DNA of 41,664 nucleotides from Aquitalea palustris (GTDB lineage Bacteria; Pseudomonadota; Gammaproteobacteria; Burkholderiales; Chromobacteriaceae), in the NCBI RefSeq assembly GCF_003693445.1, contig NZ_RFAR01000070.1:1-41664 (forward strand), written 5' to 3'. Numbering within the stretch: the first letter of the stretch is position 1; the number at the start of each line of letters is the position of its first letter. This document shows, in pieces, positions 17,139-26,003 of the stretch. A program made the position numbers and the translations under genes. The notes beneath the pieces are model-generated. The model did no database searches and was not told the DNA's origin. It saw only the letters and a program-made list of their open reading frames with translations.

Positions 17139-17576
17139 TTATTTGAAAATCAACTGCACACCGTGGGTCTTGCGCTCGGTATCAAACCGGATGGATATCC
17201 TGCTTTCCAGCAAGCCGGTTCCAACCAGAAAATCTTTCACTTCAATGGCACGCGCCTGTGCTGCCGCCTTGGCATTGCCTACATCACCACGGTAACAATG
17301 ACCGCGAATGACAACAGACTTGCTGGCTTTCAATTGCGGAAGCAAACGCAACAGTTGCCCCTGCCCAACCGGGTCCAGCTTGGGGCTCATCTTGTCAAAG
17401 GGGATGAAATTGGGATCAATCGCCATATTGGCATCAATCTTTTTTTCCAGCGCAGCGCGATCAGCCGCCATTTTCTGCGCAGCCGCTGCTGCTACAGGGT
17501 CCACCGGCTTTGGGGACGTATTGGCACATCCAGCCAATAGCGAGGAAAACAGGCAGGCTAACAAGAATTGCTTCAT
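17139..17576 (-). CDS. OmpA-like lipoprotein downstream of hcp
   Basis: Predicted outer-membrane lipoprotein of 145 residues. The signal peptide ends in lipobox LLAGC with Cys at 17, followed by an Ala-rich helix (about 30-50) and an OmpA-like C-terminal domain (about 65-145). The domain's usual GHTD motif is GHCY here, with the ARAIEV helix kept, so one peptidoglycan-contact Asp seems missing. It is the last gene of the T6SS minus-strand operon, 72 bp after hcp across a hairpin. T6SS loci often carry a peptidoglycan-binding anchor, and this may be one, since TssL here lacks that domain. The start could also be three codons upstream (17585); neither has a clear ribosome site. Confidence 0.8.
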   Translation of the reverse strand: MKQFLLACLFSSLLAGCANTSPKPVDPVAAAAAQKMAADRAALEKKIDANMAIDPNFIPFDKMSPKLDPVGQGQLLRLLPQLKASKSVVIRGHCYRGDVGNAKAAAQARAIEVKDFLVGTGLLESRISIRFDTERKTHGVQLIFK

Positions 17577-17604
17577 GACAAACATCCGAGAAAAGCGGAA
17601 AACA

Positions 17605-17627
17605 GCCCGCTCCAGGGCGGAGCGGGC
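17605..17627 (-). terminator. Terminator or attenuator behind hcp
   Basis: GCCCGCTCC and GGAGCGGGC pair around a 5-nt loop, 21 bp after the hcp stop codon. On the minus strand TGTTTTCC follows. It probably stops part of the transcription, so Hcp would be made in excess over the lipoprotein behind it. Confidence 0.6.
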
Positions 17628-17648
17628 GCTATGCTCAATTCACAGGAA

Positions 17649-18146
17649 TCAGGCGATAGTCTTGTTGCTGGTCAGATCCCAGCCAGCGCTTACATTGCCG
17701 CCGCCAGTACCGTCAGCACGTTTCTGCTGGGTGTAGGTCCACTTGATCTTGCCATAGGAGAAGCTAACCTTTTCGCTGGGGAAGCCAGCATCATTAGCAG
17801 AACCCGTCGGCTCAACCTTGGAGATCAGGACTTGTTCCATCTTGATTTCCATGTACTTCACCTTGTCACCACCAGCACGGCACAGCTCGATGACAACTTC
17901 CTTGATGTGCTTACCGGTGCAGCAAGCCTCGTAAATCTTCGGGCTGGCCTTGTCCAGGAAATGGGTGATCTGATAGGGAGCATGGTTTACACGCTCGGCA
18001 GTGGCACCACCAGCCGAGCTGGCAGTGGACTGCGCCGGCTGTTCCAGAGCATGGGCGAAGGACAGGATTTCGATCCAGTCTTTGTGTTTGTCGTCAGTAC
18101 TTTCACCAGGAATGCCATCAATTTTCAGGAATGCATCAAAAGCCAT
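17649..18146 (-). CDS. hcp: T6SS tube protein Hcp (TssD)
   Basis: Hcp1-family protein of 165 residues that stacks as hexamers into the inner tube of the T6SS and is secreted. Landmarks are MAFDAFLKIDGIPGES (1-16), IEILSFAHALEQ (about 25-36), and FLDKASPKIYEACCTGKHIKEV (shown here as FLDKASPKIYEAC and GKHIKEV). The C-terminal beta segment VSFSYGKIKWTYTQQ is also typical. It has the strongest ribosome site of the operon, AAGGAG, 8 bp before the ATG, consistent with high expression. It lies 55 bp after tssC and is followed by a hairpin. Confidence 0.95.
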   Translation of the reverse strand: MAFDAFLKIDGIPGESTDDKHKDWIEILSFAHALEQPAQSTASSAGGATAERVNHAPYQITHFLDKASPKIYEACCTGKHIKEVVIELCRAGGDKVKYMEIKMEQVLISKVEPTGSANDAGFPSEKVSFSYGKIKWTYTQQKRADGTGGGNVSAGWDLTSNKTIA

Positions 18147-18201
18147 TATTACTTCTCCTTAAAGCAGGAACAAAACGGAGGATACCCTCCACAATCACCA
18201 A

Positions 18202-19686
18202 TTAAGCTGCGGGCTGTGGCAACTCCGCCACCAGACGCAACGAAATGGTCAACTCATCAAGCTGGAAGTGGGGTCGCAAGAACGCAGCTGCTCGGTAAAC
18301 ACCAGGTTTGCCCGGCACTTCCACCACATCCACCCGTGCCTCGCGCAAGGGATATTTCGCCTTGGCCTCCTGACTGGCCGAGTCATCCAGCAATACGTAC
18401 TGCGCCAGCCAGGTATTAAGGTAGTCCTGCACATTCTGGCGGGAAGCAAAACTACCGATCTTGTCGCGCATGATGGATTTCATGTAATGCGCGATACGCG
18501 ATACCGCAAAGATGTAAGGCAATTGGGTGGACAGTCTGGCATTGGCGTTGGCAGCATCGGTGTTGTATGTCTTGGCTTTCTGTACCGACTGGCCAGCAAA
18601 GAAGGCGGCATAATCCGTGTTCTTGCAATGCACCAATGAAATCAAGCCCAGATCCGACAGCAATTTCTCGGTTCGATCGGTAATCGCCACCTCGGTCGGG
18701 CACTTCAAGGCCACTTCGCCGTTATCGGTTTTAAAGGTATGTGCCGGCAAGCCTTCCACCAGCCCGCCCCCCTCAACCCCGCGAATGGCCGCCAGCCAGC
18801 CGAACTGAGCAAACGCATCGGTCAAACGCGCGGCATAGGCATAGGACGCATTGGTCCACAGGTATTTGTCGTGGTTGCTGCCATCGACATTTTCTTCAAA
18901 ATCAAACTCTTCCACCGGGACATTGTCACGCCCGTACGGCAAACGCCCCAGCACATGCGGCAAAACCAGGCCGACATAGCGTGAATCCTCGGACTCACGG
19001 AACGACTTCCATTTCGCATACTCAACCGTGTCGAATATTTTGGCCAGATCGCGCGGCTTGCCGATATCGGCAAAGGTTTCCAGGCCGAACAGTCCGGGTG
19101 CCGCAGCGGAAATCAACGGTGCATGGGCTGCAGCAGCCACATGTGACAGTTCGTCCAGCAGGTAAAAGTCTTCCGGGTGACGGGTAAACTCGTAATCCCC
19201 CACCAATGCAGCATAAGGAGCACCACCGAAAGTACCGTACTCTTCTTCGTAGATTTTCTTGAACAGGGCGCTTTGGTCAAACTCGGCAGCCGATTTGAAA
19301 TCCTTGACCAAATCCTTCTTGGAAACGTTCAGCACCTTGATCTTCAGCATGGTGCTGGTTTCAGACTCTTTGATCAGATAATTCAGACCACGCCAAGAGG
19401 CTTCCAGCTTCTGAAAATCCGGCTGGTGCATGATGGCATTGAGCTGATCGGAAATCAGCGCGTCGATTTCGGCGATGCGCGCATCCAGACTGGCGCTCAG
19501 ATCACGGGAAATGGTCACGCTGCCTTCCAGCACCTGCTCGGCCAGCTCTGAAATCAAATCCCGGGCATGGCCTTTTTCACTGTCATTGGTAGCAACGTGA
19601 CTCTGCTCGATAATGCTTTCCAGCAGGCTGGAAGTATTGGCTGCAGCAGTCTGTTCGATAGTATTGAGCTGTTGTTCCGCGTTCAT
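18202..19686 (-). CDS. tssC: T6SS sheath large subunit TssC (VipB)
   Basis: Large sheath subunit of 494 residues that with TssB builds the contractile cytoplasmic sheath. Landmarks are the N-terminal helix region with LLESIIEQSHVA, LEASWRGLNYLI (about 93-104), GDYEFTRHPEDF, PGLFGLETFADIGKPRDL (about 190-207), RFRESEDSRYVGL-like KSFRESEDSRYVGL and LPYGRD. The C-terminus has ARVDVVEVPGKPGVYRA and the final LVAELP. Length is normal for the family. It starts 3 bp from the tssB stop codon, as expected for a co-assembled pair. Confidence 0.96.
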   Translation of the reverse strand: MNAEQQLNTIEQTAAANTSSLLESIIEQSHVATNDSEKGHARDLISELAEQVLEGSVTISRDLSASLDARIAEIDALISDQLNAIMHQPDFQKLEASWRGLNYLIKESETSTMLKIKVLNVSKKDLVKDFKSAAEFDQSALFKKIYEEEYGTFGGAPYAALVGDYEFTRHPEDFYLLDELSHVAAAAHAPLISAAAPGLFGLETFADIGKPRDLAKIFDTVEYAKWKSFRESEDSRYVGLVLPHVLGRLPYGRDNVPVEEFDFEENVDGSNHDKYLWTNASYAYAARLTDAFAQFGWLAAIRGVEGGGLVEGLPAHTFKTDNGEVALKCPTEVAITDRTEKLLSDLGLISLVHCKNTDYAAFFAGQSVQKAKTYNTDAANANARLSTQLPYIFAVSRIAHYMKSIMRDKIGSFASRQNVQDYLNTWLAQYVLLDDSASQEAKAKYPLREARVDVVEVPGKPGVYRAAAFLRPHFQLDELTISLRLVAELPQPAA

Positions 19687-19689
19687 CGC

Positions 19690-20199
19690 TTATTCACCCG
19701 CCTTGTCATTCTTACCCTGGCTGATCTGACGCAGCTTTTCGGTATCGCGCACAACGTCATCCAGCAACTCTTCCAGCTTGTCATTGCCTGCCATCTTGTT
19801 GCGCAGGTCTGCCAGGCGCTGGCGCGCGGCCAGCAGTTTGTTCAGGGGCTCCACCTGACGGGCGACGTTTTGCGGTTCAAAATCGGTCAGGCTCTGGAAG
19901 TTCAGTTCAATGCCCAACTGGCTTTCATCATCAGCCAGTTTGTTATCGACCTTCATCGCCAGGCGCGGCGCCATGCCCTTGAGCACTTCATCAAAATTGT
20001 CGCGGTCAATTTGTACAAACTTGCGCTCTTTCAGCTTGGGAAGCGGGTCCTTGCTGTGGCCGGCATAGTCGCCCAGCACACCCATGACAAAGGGCAGCTC
20101 CTTGGTTTCGATGGCATCGCCGATCTCAACGTCATAGGTAATCTGCACGCGCGGCGGACGTACGCGCGACAATTTCTTTTGTGTACTTTCGTTAGCCAT
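19690..20199 (-). CDS. tssB: T6SS sheath small subunit TssB (VipA)
   Basis: Small sheath subunit of 169 residues. Landmarks are SRVRPPRVQITYDVEIGDA (about 11-29), ELPFVMGVLGDYAGHS, KERKFVQIDRDNFDEVL and NKLADDESQLGIELNF. The C-terminal helical part binds TssC and, in systems with ClpV, usually exposes the recycling helix. Two ATGs are adjacent; GGGGAG is only 2 bp from the first but 5 bp from the second, so I start at 20199 (MANESTQ). It lies 37 bp after tagF and 3 bp before tssC. Confidence 0.96.
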   Translation of the reverse strand: MANESTQKKLSRVRPPRVQITYDVEIGDAIETKELPFVMGVLGDYAGHSKDPLPKLKERKFVQIDRDNFDEVLKGMAPRLAMKVDNKLADDESQLGIELNFQSLTDFEPQNVARQVEPLNKLLAARQRLADLRNKMAGNDKLEELLDDVVRDTEKLRQISQGKNDKAGE

Positions 20200-20236
20200 C
20201 ATGACTCCCCAAGGTTTGAACTAATCGCCAAAAAGA

Positions 20237-21253
20237 TTAAACAAGGCTGCGCGAAAGGCTGGCCATCACATCGCAAAGCTGAGCTACCGAAAAGTGCGGA
20301 TCAGTCAGCCGTCGGCTGAGAATATAAGCTGCCTCCGCATAGGACTGATGGTTGCGCCACGGCGCCTGCTCGTCATCGACATCAATGATGCAACGAGCAT
20401 CGAGGGGAACACCCCAGCACTGTGCCAGCAGATGCTCACTCAATGCACCCGGCACGAGGGCCAGATAACTGGCCTGTGGCTGACGGATAATCAGACACTG
20501 CACCGGGATATCCCGCATGCCGGCCGTGGCCGCCGAGAACAGTGACAGCCAGGTCACGGCAGCCAGCATCTCCTCGCCCTCGCCGGCAGGCAGCGGCAGC
20601 AAATAGGTTTGTGCTGACAGACTGTCCTTGAATTTGCGCAACAACTGACTATGAAACACGAATGACAACAGCAAGGCTTCGATATCGGTATCGCCATGCT
20701 GGCGCAGCAATCCCGCCAGATACTCGGGACGGGTCAGCGACAGATGCCTGCTGAGCAGTTGCTCAGCCAACTCCAGGTCTGCCGCCGAACTGGCGCCGAA
20801 GATGGACTGTTCTTCCAGGTATTGCCGGCAGGCGAGCATTTCGACTGCATTGTCGATGGCATTGCCAAGCTGCTCTTGCAAACCATTGAAAAACAGCTCA
20901 TTGGACAGCATCAGCACGGCAATCGGCGGCTGCGGGCCATCTGATTGCAGCAAGGACGCAGCCACCAGCGGGTAGTTGCGGCCACTTTCATCATGGCTGG
21001 GATGGATCACCCCGAGCGACAGCCAGGCGCCATCCCGCGAGCGGATGACAAACGAAGTGGGTGGCATGGCGCGGTAGCCATCGATCCGGGCAGCGGTGTC
21101 GAGTTGCCGGATACTTTCTGCCAATACCGTATCCAGCTGAGTGGCGGCCGGATGTGTCGCATTGATGCGGACGAAATCGCCACGTCGCGGCAGTTTGCCA
21201 AAAATGCAAAACTGCGCCGGCACATCTTGAGCACGTTTGAAATTAAAGGCCAT
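20237..21253 (-). CDS. tagF: T6SS-associated protein TagF
   Basis: Cytoplasmic TagF-family protein of 338 residues. The N-terminal domain shows FGKLPRRGDFVRIN (about 18-31) and the WLSLGVIHPSHDESGRNYPL segment (given here as LGVIHPSHDESGRNYPL), both typical. In Pseudomonas aeruginosa TagF represses the T6SS post-translationally and is opposed by the Ppk/PppA phosphorylation pathway; no ppkA or pppA is in this window. It sits between tssM (15 bp) and tssB, as in many betaproteobacterial loci. The C-terminal 150 residues are less conserved and carry no motif I recognise. Confidence 0.92.
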   Translation of the reverse strand: MAFNFKRAQDVPAQFCIFGKLPRRGDFVRINATHPAATQLDTVLAESIRQLDTAARIDGYRAMPPTSFVIRSRDGAWLSLGVIHPSHDESGRNYPLVAASLLQSDGPQPPIAVLMLSNELFFNGLQEQLGNAIDNAVEMLACRQYLEEQSIFGASSAADLELAEQLLSRHLSLTRPEYLAGLLRQHGDTDIEALLLSFVFHSQLLRKFKDSLSAQTYLLPLPAGEGEEMLAAVTWLSLFSAATAGMRDIPVQCLIIRQPQASYLALVPGALSEHLLAQCWGVPLDARCIIDVDDEQAPWRNHQSYAEAAYILSRRLTDPHFSVAQLCDVMASLSRSLV

Positions 21254-21268
21254 GTGACTGTTTTCCTG

Positions 21269-24200
21269 TTACAAGGTCACACGCTCTGGCAGCGTCAATT
21301 TGTATAGTTTGATCAATTGCAAAGGGTTGACTCCACCGACCATACGGAAATTGAAATGAACGGACTGACCATCGGCGGCTTTGCCGGCTGGCCAGCTCAA
21401 CTGGGCAAGATCAGGGCTGTCCTGTGTCACTTTGGCACTGGCCAGCAAACGCATCAGTCCCATGCGGCCGGACTGGTTGGCAATGACATTGACCGCCCCG
21501 TTGTAGGACACCACCTGAATGCGTGCGCCACCACCCGCATCGCTGCCGGGCCAGGTAAACGGCTGCCAGGTCTGCGGCCCATTGCGATAGCGCAGCTCCT
21601 GGCCGTCAATCACGAAGGAAATATCCGAGAGCCCTGGTGTTGGCTGCGGCTGCAATTCGAAACGGCTGTTTTCACCGTCCTGCAACTGGTTACTGGCCAA
21701 AGAGCTGAGGCGGCCAACGCTGGAGAGGAACTCCGGATTGAAGCGCATCCCCTGATTACCCCAGGCACGCGGCACCAAGGTGTCACCCTTGCGCTGCACC
21801 AAGCCGTTCAGATACTTGTTGATGAACTTGTCCAGCACCCCGTCATTGGCTTTGACAAAGCGATTGATCTCGGCGACCGAGGCCGTGGTACTGGAGTCAC
21901 TGAAGGGATACTTGCTGGCCAGCTGACGCCATTGCGGCAAGACCTCATTGGCCCAGGCCTGGTTGATATCCTGCTGTGCCGGAGCAAGGATGGCGGAATA
22001 GGACTGTGACAAAGGCCGGATCAACATCGGACGTACCATTGCAGCAGTGTCAGCGGGTACCTGGCTGAGCAGGGAGTTGTCGACATAGCTCGTCGTATCG
22101 GCCAGTTCCGAGCCAGATCCGTTCAACGTGGCTTGCAGCGTATTGCGGGCCTGTGGGCCGGGCTCGTCGGTAGACGCAATTCCCGCCAGCTTGGCCTTGA
22201 GCTTGGCCAACTGATCAAGATAACCATTGATCGGCGGATTATCACCCTTGACCAGCAAGGCTACGCCGGCAAATACCTGCCCTACCTCGCCATATTGCTT
22301 GTCGGTTTTGGGCTGTGCTTGTCCGTCATTGCCCTTGATGAAATCAGCTGTTTTCTCCAGCACTGACTGCTTGGCATTTTCCAGCGAGCGGTTGAGTTCT
22401 GACGGGTTATCCCAGGCAGTCTCTACTGCAGCGCGTGCCAGAATCAGCTTGATCGGCGAGTTTTGCTTGTCGGACAGGCGGGTTAGTGCCGATGCCGATT
22501 GTGCCGGGCTGGTGAAATCGCGCGTGGTGACGCCGGGCAAGAATTTCTTCCAGGCCGCAATATATTGAGCACGATACAAGGCCATCAAGGCCGCACGGTT
22601 TTTCTCGATATTGCCATCGCGGCCGAGGTTGTCCTGCATGGAAGAGGCCAGCACCCAGTCATCGCCGCGGATTTCGCCCTTGCTCGCCTCATCTATCGCC
22701 GTCTTGACGTAGGTATTCCAGGCCTCGCGGGTAAACGCCCCTTCTACCATCTGGCTACTGGCCATGATGTCCAGATCGTGGTTATCCAGAATGCGGGCAA
22801 CCGTCAGCGGAGCAAAACGGGTATTGGCACGGGCGCGAATTTCATTGTAAACACGCTCTTCAGCCGAGAGATGCTTGTAGGAACCACGCAGTACTTCGCG
22901 CGCGGCAGCCACTACCTGAGCATTGTTCTCGATAAGCGGCAGGTCTGGCTCATGGATCTGGCTGACATAAAAAGCCACCAGCTTCTCGGCAACGCCCATG
23001 ACCTCGTCCACGGAATACTGTCCATGCTGACTTTCCAGGTAGGGCCGCCAGTAACGCGGAATCTGGTCAATCAGCTGCGCCTCATCCATACGCTTGCGAT
23101 CATGCAGCATCAGATAGGTTTTCAGTGCGTTGTAGCCGGCATCCAGCTGGCGCGACTGATTGCTCGTGGCCGTGGCTGGCTCAGCTTCTGCCACCGGACT
23201 GGAACTCTCGGCCGCAGTCGCTTTCTGTGGCCAGCCCAGCGCGCTCAACTTGATATTGGGCAGGCTGTTGCCATGGCGTGGCGGCCGCGGCTTGGGCTTG
23301 ACTGGCGGCTTTACCACGGGCTTGGGCATGTCGGTAACGACCGGCACCGGTTTAACAACAGGCGCAGCTTCTGCTTGCGGCTTGTAAGCCACCAGGGTGG
23401 CTTCCAGATTACGCTGCACCGGTTGCAGCATGACTTGCTTCAAACCGGCAAAATACTCTGCGCGCAGCCCTGCTTCCAGGGCATCGCCTTGATACAAGCC
23501 CCAACCAAGCTGCCAGGGAGCACCATTCTTACGATAGGCCTGTAGCTCTTCCAGCCGTTGCTGGAGCAACTGCAAGGATTTCAATTTATTGTAGAGCTGG
23601 CCACTGCTCGCCAGTTTGCCGGCTTCAGCGCGCTCTGCCGCGATTTGTTCGATCAGCCGCTGGTTGCCGATATAGGTCCACGACCATACCCCGGCCAGCC
23701 CCGCCAGCAGCAATACGCCAACACCCATGGCGGTCAAGCGCAAACGCCCACCACCAGGTGCGGTCTGCCGAGAAATAAGATGCTGATCCGGGAACAGAAC
23801 ATCGCGAAAAAAATCACGCAAGAAAAAACTGTATGAAGACGGCGGCTGCTTGGCATCCTTGCCCAAGGGGCTTAGATCAAACTGACCCTGTACCCGATTG
23901 GCGGCCACGATGCGTGGCACACCTTCCTGCAGTGCACTGGTAAAGTAAAATCCGCGCAGCAAAGGCCGTGCGTGATAGGGGTCATCCTCGTGCAAAAGCT
24001 TGATGAACTTGACGACGGCCGGCTTCAGCCCATGAAATTCGATGGGAAATGCAAAATGGGCAGGCTTTACCTGGCTACCACGATATTGCACCAGCTTGTC
24101 TTCCCCAAGCTGAACCAGCCCGCGATAGAGCAATTCGAACTGCTGCGCCACCACAGTACCGACATCGAAGCCATTACCCTGCTCTGCAGACAAGGTGGCA

Positions 24201-25045
24201 CCCCATACCTGGGCACGCGCCTCGTCATCTGCATCCAGGAAAAACTGACCAAAGCCACCCAGCAAATCCAGTTTGGTAAACATCAGGTACACCGGCACCT
24301 GGGCACCAAAGGTGTTGCACATCTCATGGATACGCTCGCGAATCTGGCGCGCGTAGGTGGCGAAGCCTTCACTATTATGCTGAGCCAACTCGGGCAGGCT
24401 GATGGCGATCAGGATGCCGTTCACCGGAGCTTTGGCACGGTATTTTTTCAATAGCTTGAGAAACTCCAGCCATTCCACGCGATCTTCGGTATGCGTCGCA
24501 TAACGGCCGGCGGTATCCAGCAGCACCCCTTCGGTAGAGAAGAACCAATCGCAATTACGCGTTCCACCCACCCCTTGAATGCCACTTTTATCGCTAAACG
24601 GAAAGGTGAGCCCCGACTGCAAGATCGCCGAACTCTTGCCGGCCGCGGGGTGGCCGATAATCATGTACCAAGGCAGTTCGTATAAAGCTGCGCTACCGCT
24701 ACTGCTGCCAAGCTTGGATTTTTTCAGGGTATCCACCGCTGCCAGCAGCTTTTGCCGCAACAAGGTCACCTCGGCCCGCTTGCCGGCATCCGCACCGATC
24801 ACTGCGTCGTCTGCCTGCTTGCGCAGCATTTTCTCCAGTAGGCCGCCTGCACGGCGAGTCAGTATCTGCCCCACCAGCAAAGTCAGCACCCATAGCAACA
24901 TGACCCCGAGAATCCAGCCGAGGCGTGCCTCCTGGGAAGCCAGCCCCATCCAGGGGCCGATAAACCAAATCAGAGCGATCAGAATCAGAAAACCGATTGC
25001 CGATGCTACTTTTCCATGCCGAAGCCAACCTTGCATAACCGTCAC
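21269..25045 (-). CDS. tssM: T6SS membrane complex protein TssM (IcmF/VasK)
   Basis: Large inner-membrane protein of 1258 residues that joins TssL and TssJ in the trans-envelope complex. Two membrane segments lie near 14-36 and 42-63 and a third near 445-468. Between them is a cytoplasmic NTPase-like domain with intact Walker A GHPAAGKSS (131-139) and LLDTAGRY further on. The periplasmic part carries IcmF-related and C-terminal beta domains that contact TssJ. An unusual Pro/Lys/Val-rich stretch lies at about 555-592. The frame begins with GTG at 25045, with an ATG three codons later (25036); no ribosome site decides. It lies 22 bp after the peptidase gene. Confidence 0.95.
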   Translation of the reverse strand: MTVMQGWLRHGKVASAIGFLILIALIWFIGPWMGLASQEARLGWILGVMLLWVLTLLVGQILTRRAGGLLEKMLRKQADDAVIGADAGKRAEVTLLRQKLLAAVDTLKKSKLGSSSGSAALYELPWYMIIGHPAAGKSSAILQSGLTFPFSDKSGIQGVGGTRNCDWFFSTEGVLLDTAGRYATHTEDRVEWLEFLKLLKKYRAKAPVNGILIAISLPELAQHNSEGFATYARQIRERIHEMCNTFGAQVPVYLMFTKLDLLGGFGQFFLDADDEARAQVWGATLSAEQGNGFDVGTVVAQQFELLYRGLVQLGEDKLVQYRGSQVKPAHFAFPIEFHGLKPAVVKFIKLLHEDDPYHARPLLRGFYFTSALQEGVPRIVAANRVQGQFDLSPLGKDAKQPPSSYSFFLRDFFRDVLFPDQHLISRQTAPGGGRLRLTAMGVGVLLLAGLAGVWSWTYIGNQRLIEQIAAERAEAGKLASSGQLYNKLKSLQLLQQRLEELQAYRKNGAPWQLGWGLYQGDALEAGLRAEYFAGLKQVMLQPVQRNLEATLVAYKPQAEAAPVVKPVPVVTDMPKPVVKPPVKPKPRPPRHGNSLPNIKLSALGWPQKATAAESSSPVAEAEPATATSNQSRQLDAGYNALKTYLMLHDRKRMDEAQLIDQIPRYWRPYLESQHGQYSVDEVMGVAEKLVAFYVSQIHEPDLPLIENNAQVVAAAREVLRGSYKHLSAEERVYNEIRARANTRFAPLTVARILDNHDLDIMASSQMVEGAFTREAWNTYVKTAIDEASKGEIRGDDWVLASSMQDNLGRDGNIEKNRAALMALYRAQYIAAWKKFLPGVTTRDFTSPAQSASALTRLSDKQNSPIKLILARAAVETAWDNPSELNRSLENAKQSVLEKTADFIKGNDGQAQPKTDKQYGEVGQVFAGVALLVKGDNPPINGYLDQLAKLKAKLAGIASTDEPGPQARNTLQATLNGSGSELADTTSYVDNSLLSQVPADTAAMVRPMLIRPLSQSYSAILAPAQQDINQAWANEVLPQWRQLASKYPFSDSSTTASVAEINRFVKANDGVLDKFINKYLNGLVQRKGDTLVPRAWGNQGMRFNPEFLSSVGRLSSLASNQLQDGENSRFELQPQPTPGLSDISFVIDGQELRYRNGPQTWQPFTWPGSDAGGGARIQVVSYNGAVNVIANQSGRMGLMRLLASAKVTQDSPDLAQLSWPAGKAADGQSVHFNFRMVGGVNPLQLIKLYKLTLPERVTL

Positions 25046-25067
25046 TTAGCAAAAATTAAAAGAAAGG

Positions 25068-25940
25068 CTATTTTTTAGCCAGCAAAGCCCGAATTGAGCC
25101 TGTCTGTTCGATATGGCCAAAATCCTTGAAACTCCAATTACCACCCCAGGTAAGCCCGGCAGCTTGCGCCTCCTCACCCAAGGCCTGATACGCCTGCATC
25201 GCCCACGGATCACGCTCGGAGATCACCACCTTGCCATTACGGATTGGAGCCAGATCGACAGCCAAACCGTATTGATGCTTGCTCTCCCCTCCCTTGGCCT
25301 GGGTGACATGATTACCTTGCGTAGCCAGCGCGTTCTGACGCTCCGGGCTGCGATAGCCTTCCAGCAAAACCATGGCAAAACCACGCTCTTTCATCGCCGC
25401 CATCACCCGCAACACTGTTTGTACAAAAGCCGGATTCAAACGACTCCAGTCACGGTTTGCATGATTGATGTCCAGACTAGGTCTTTCCGCTTGGGCATCG
25501 ACAAAAGCAGTGGGCGGCAAGGCTGGTGGCGGCACCAGTTTCTCTTCCTGCAGCGTCTGCTTGATGCGCTCGGTCTGGGCGTACTCCTGGGCCACGTAGT
25601 CCGGCCGCTGATAGTAGCGCCCCATATTCAACACCAGCAGCACCCCCAAACCCACCACGGGCAAGGACAACAAGGGAAGTAGCAACCAGCGGAAGCTGTG
25701 CCTTACCCCTGGGACTTGTGGCTGAGCATTGGCAACTGACCCAGCAGGCAGCGTTGCCAAGTCAGCAGCATCCTCCATACTCAACGATGGCTCTGACAGC
25801 AGCCCCTCAACCGAGCCGGGACCCTGCAGTGGATGCGCTTGCGCCAAGGCACCCACTCCCAAGAAGTAACGCCAGCCAACCCAAGCCAGCAGCAGTACGA
25901 GCAAGGCAATCAGTACCGGCAAGGCAAAAATCATCTGCAT
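25068..25940 (-). CDS. Membrane-anchored M15 peptidoglycan peptidase (TagX-like)
   Basis: Protein of 290 residues with two membrane segments (about 3-27 and 84-106) and a periplasmic M15/VanY-type domain (about 150-290). Zinc ligands are visible as His222 and Asp229 in SKHQYGLAVDLAP and His276 in FGHIEQ; EGYRSPERQ (194-202) is also typical. M15 enzymes cut D,D- or L,D-bonds in peptidoglycan stems. TagX of Acinetobacter, an L,D-endopeptidase in a T6SS locus with membrane anchor and VanY-like domain, is the closest described counterpart I know. Here it is the first gene of the operon, just before tssM, so it probably opens the cell wall for the TssJLM complex. Assignment to TagX is by context, not by search. 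Confidence 0.85.
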   Translation of the reverse strand: MQMIFALPVLIALLVLLLAWVGWRYFLGVGALAQAHPLQGPGSVEGLLSEPSLSMEDAADLATLPAGSVANAQPQVPGVRHSFRWLLLPLLSLPVVGLGVLLVLNMGRYYQRPDYVAQEYAQTERIKQTLQEEKLVPPPALPPTAFVDAQAERPSLDINHANRDWSRLNPAFVQTVLRVMAAMKERGFAMVLLEGYRSPERQNALATQGNHVTQAKGGESKHQYGLAVDLAPIRNGKVVISERDPWAMQAYQALGEEAQAAGLTWGGNWSFKDFGHIEQTGSIRALLAKK

Positions 25941-25960
25941 GACACAATCAACACCCGAGA

Positions 25961-25990
25961 ATCATAATTTCATTTAAAGTATTATCACAA
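25961..25990 (-). promoter_or_regulatory. Candidate promoter of the T6SS minus-strand operon
   Basis: On the minus strand, TTGTGA (25985-25990) and TATGAT (25961-25966) are 18 bp apart. The start point would be near 25954, leaving only about 14 nt before the peptidase ATG. The -35 lies inside the palindrome at 25979-26003. Confidence 0.5.
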
Positions 25991-26003
25991 TATGTAACAA
26001 TAC
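25979..26003. promoter_or_regulatory. Palindromic operator candidate between divergent T6SS operons
   Basis: A 25-bp imperfect palindrome: outer arms GTATT and AATAC, inner arms ACA and TGT around a 3-bp centre. Nine of 12 positions pair. It contains the candidate -35 elements of both divergent T6SS promoters, so a bound regulator would affect both. The regulator is not identifiable from the sequence. Confidence 0.55.

Noticed and set aside
22499-23545. Plus-strand frame opposite tssM
   Set aside because: Shadow of tssM with no recognisable domain.
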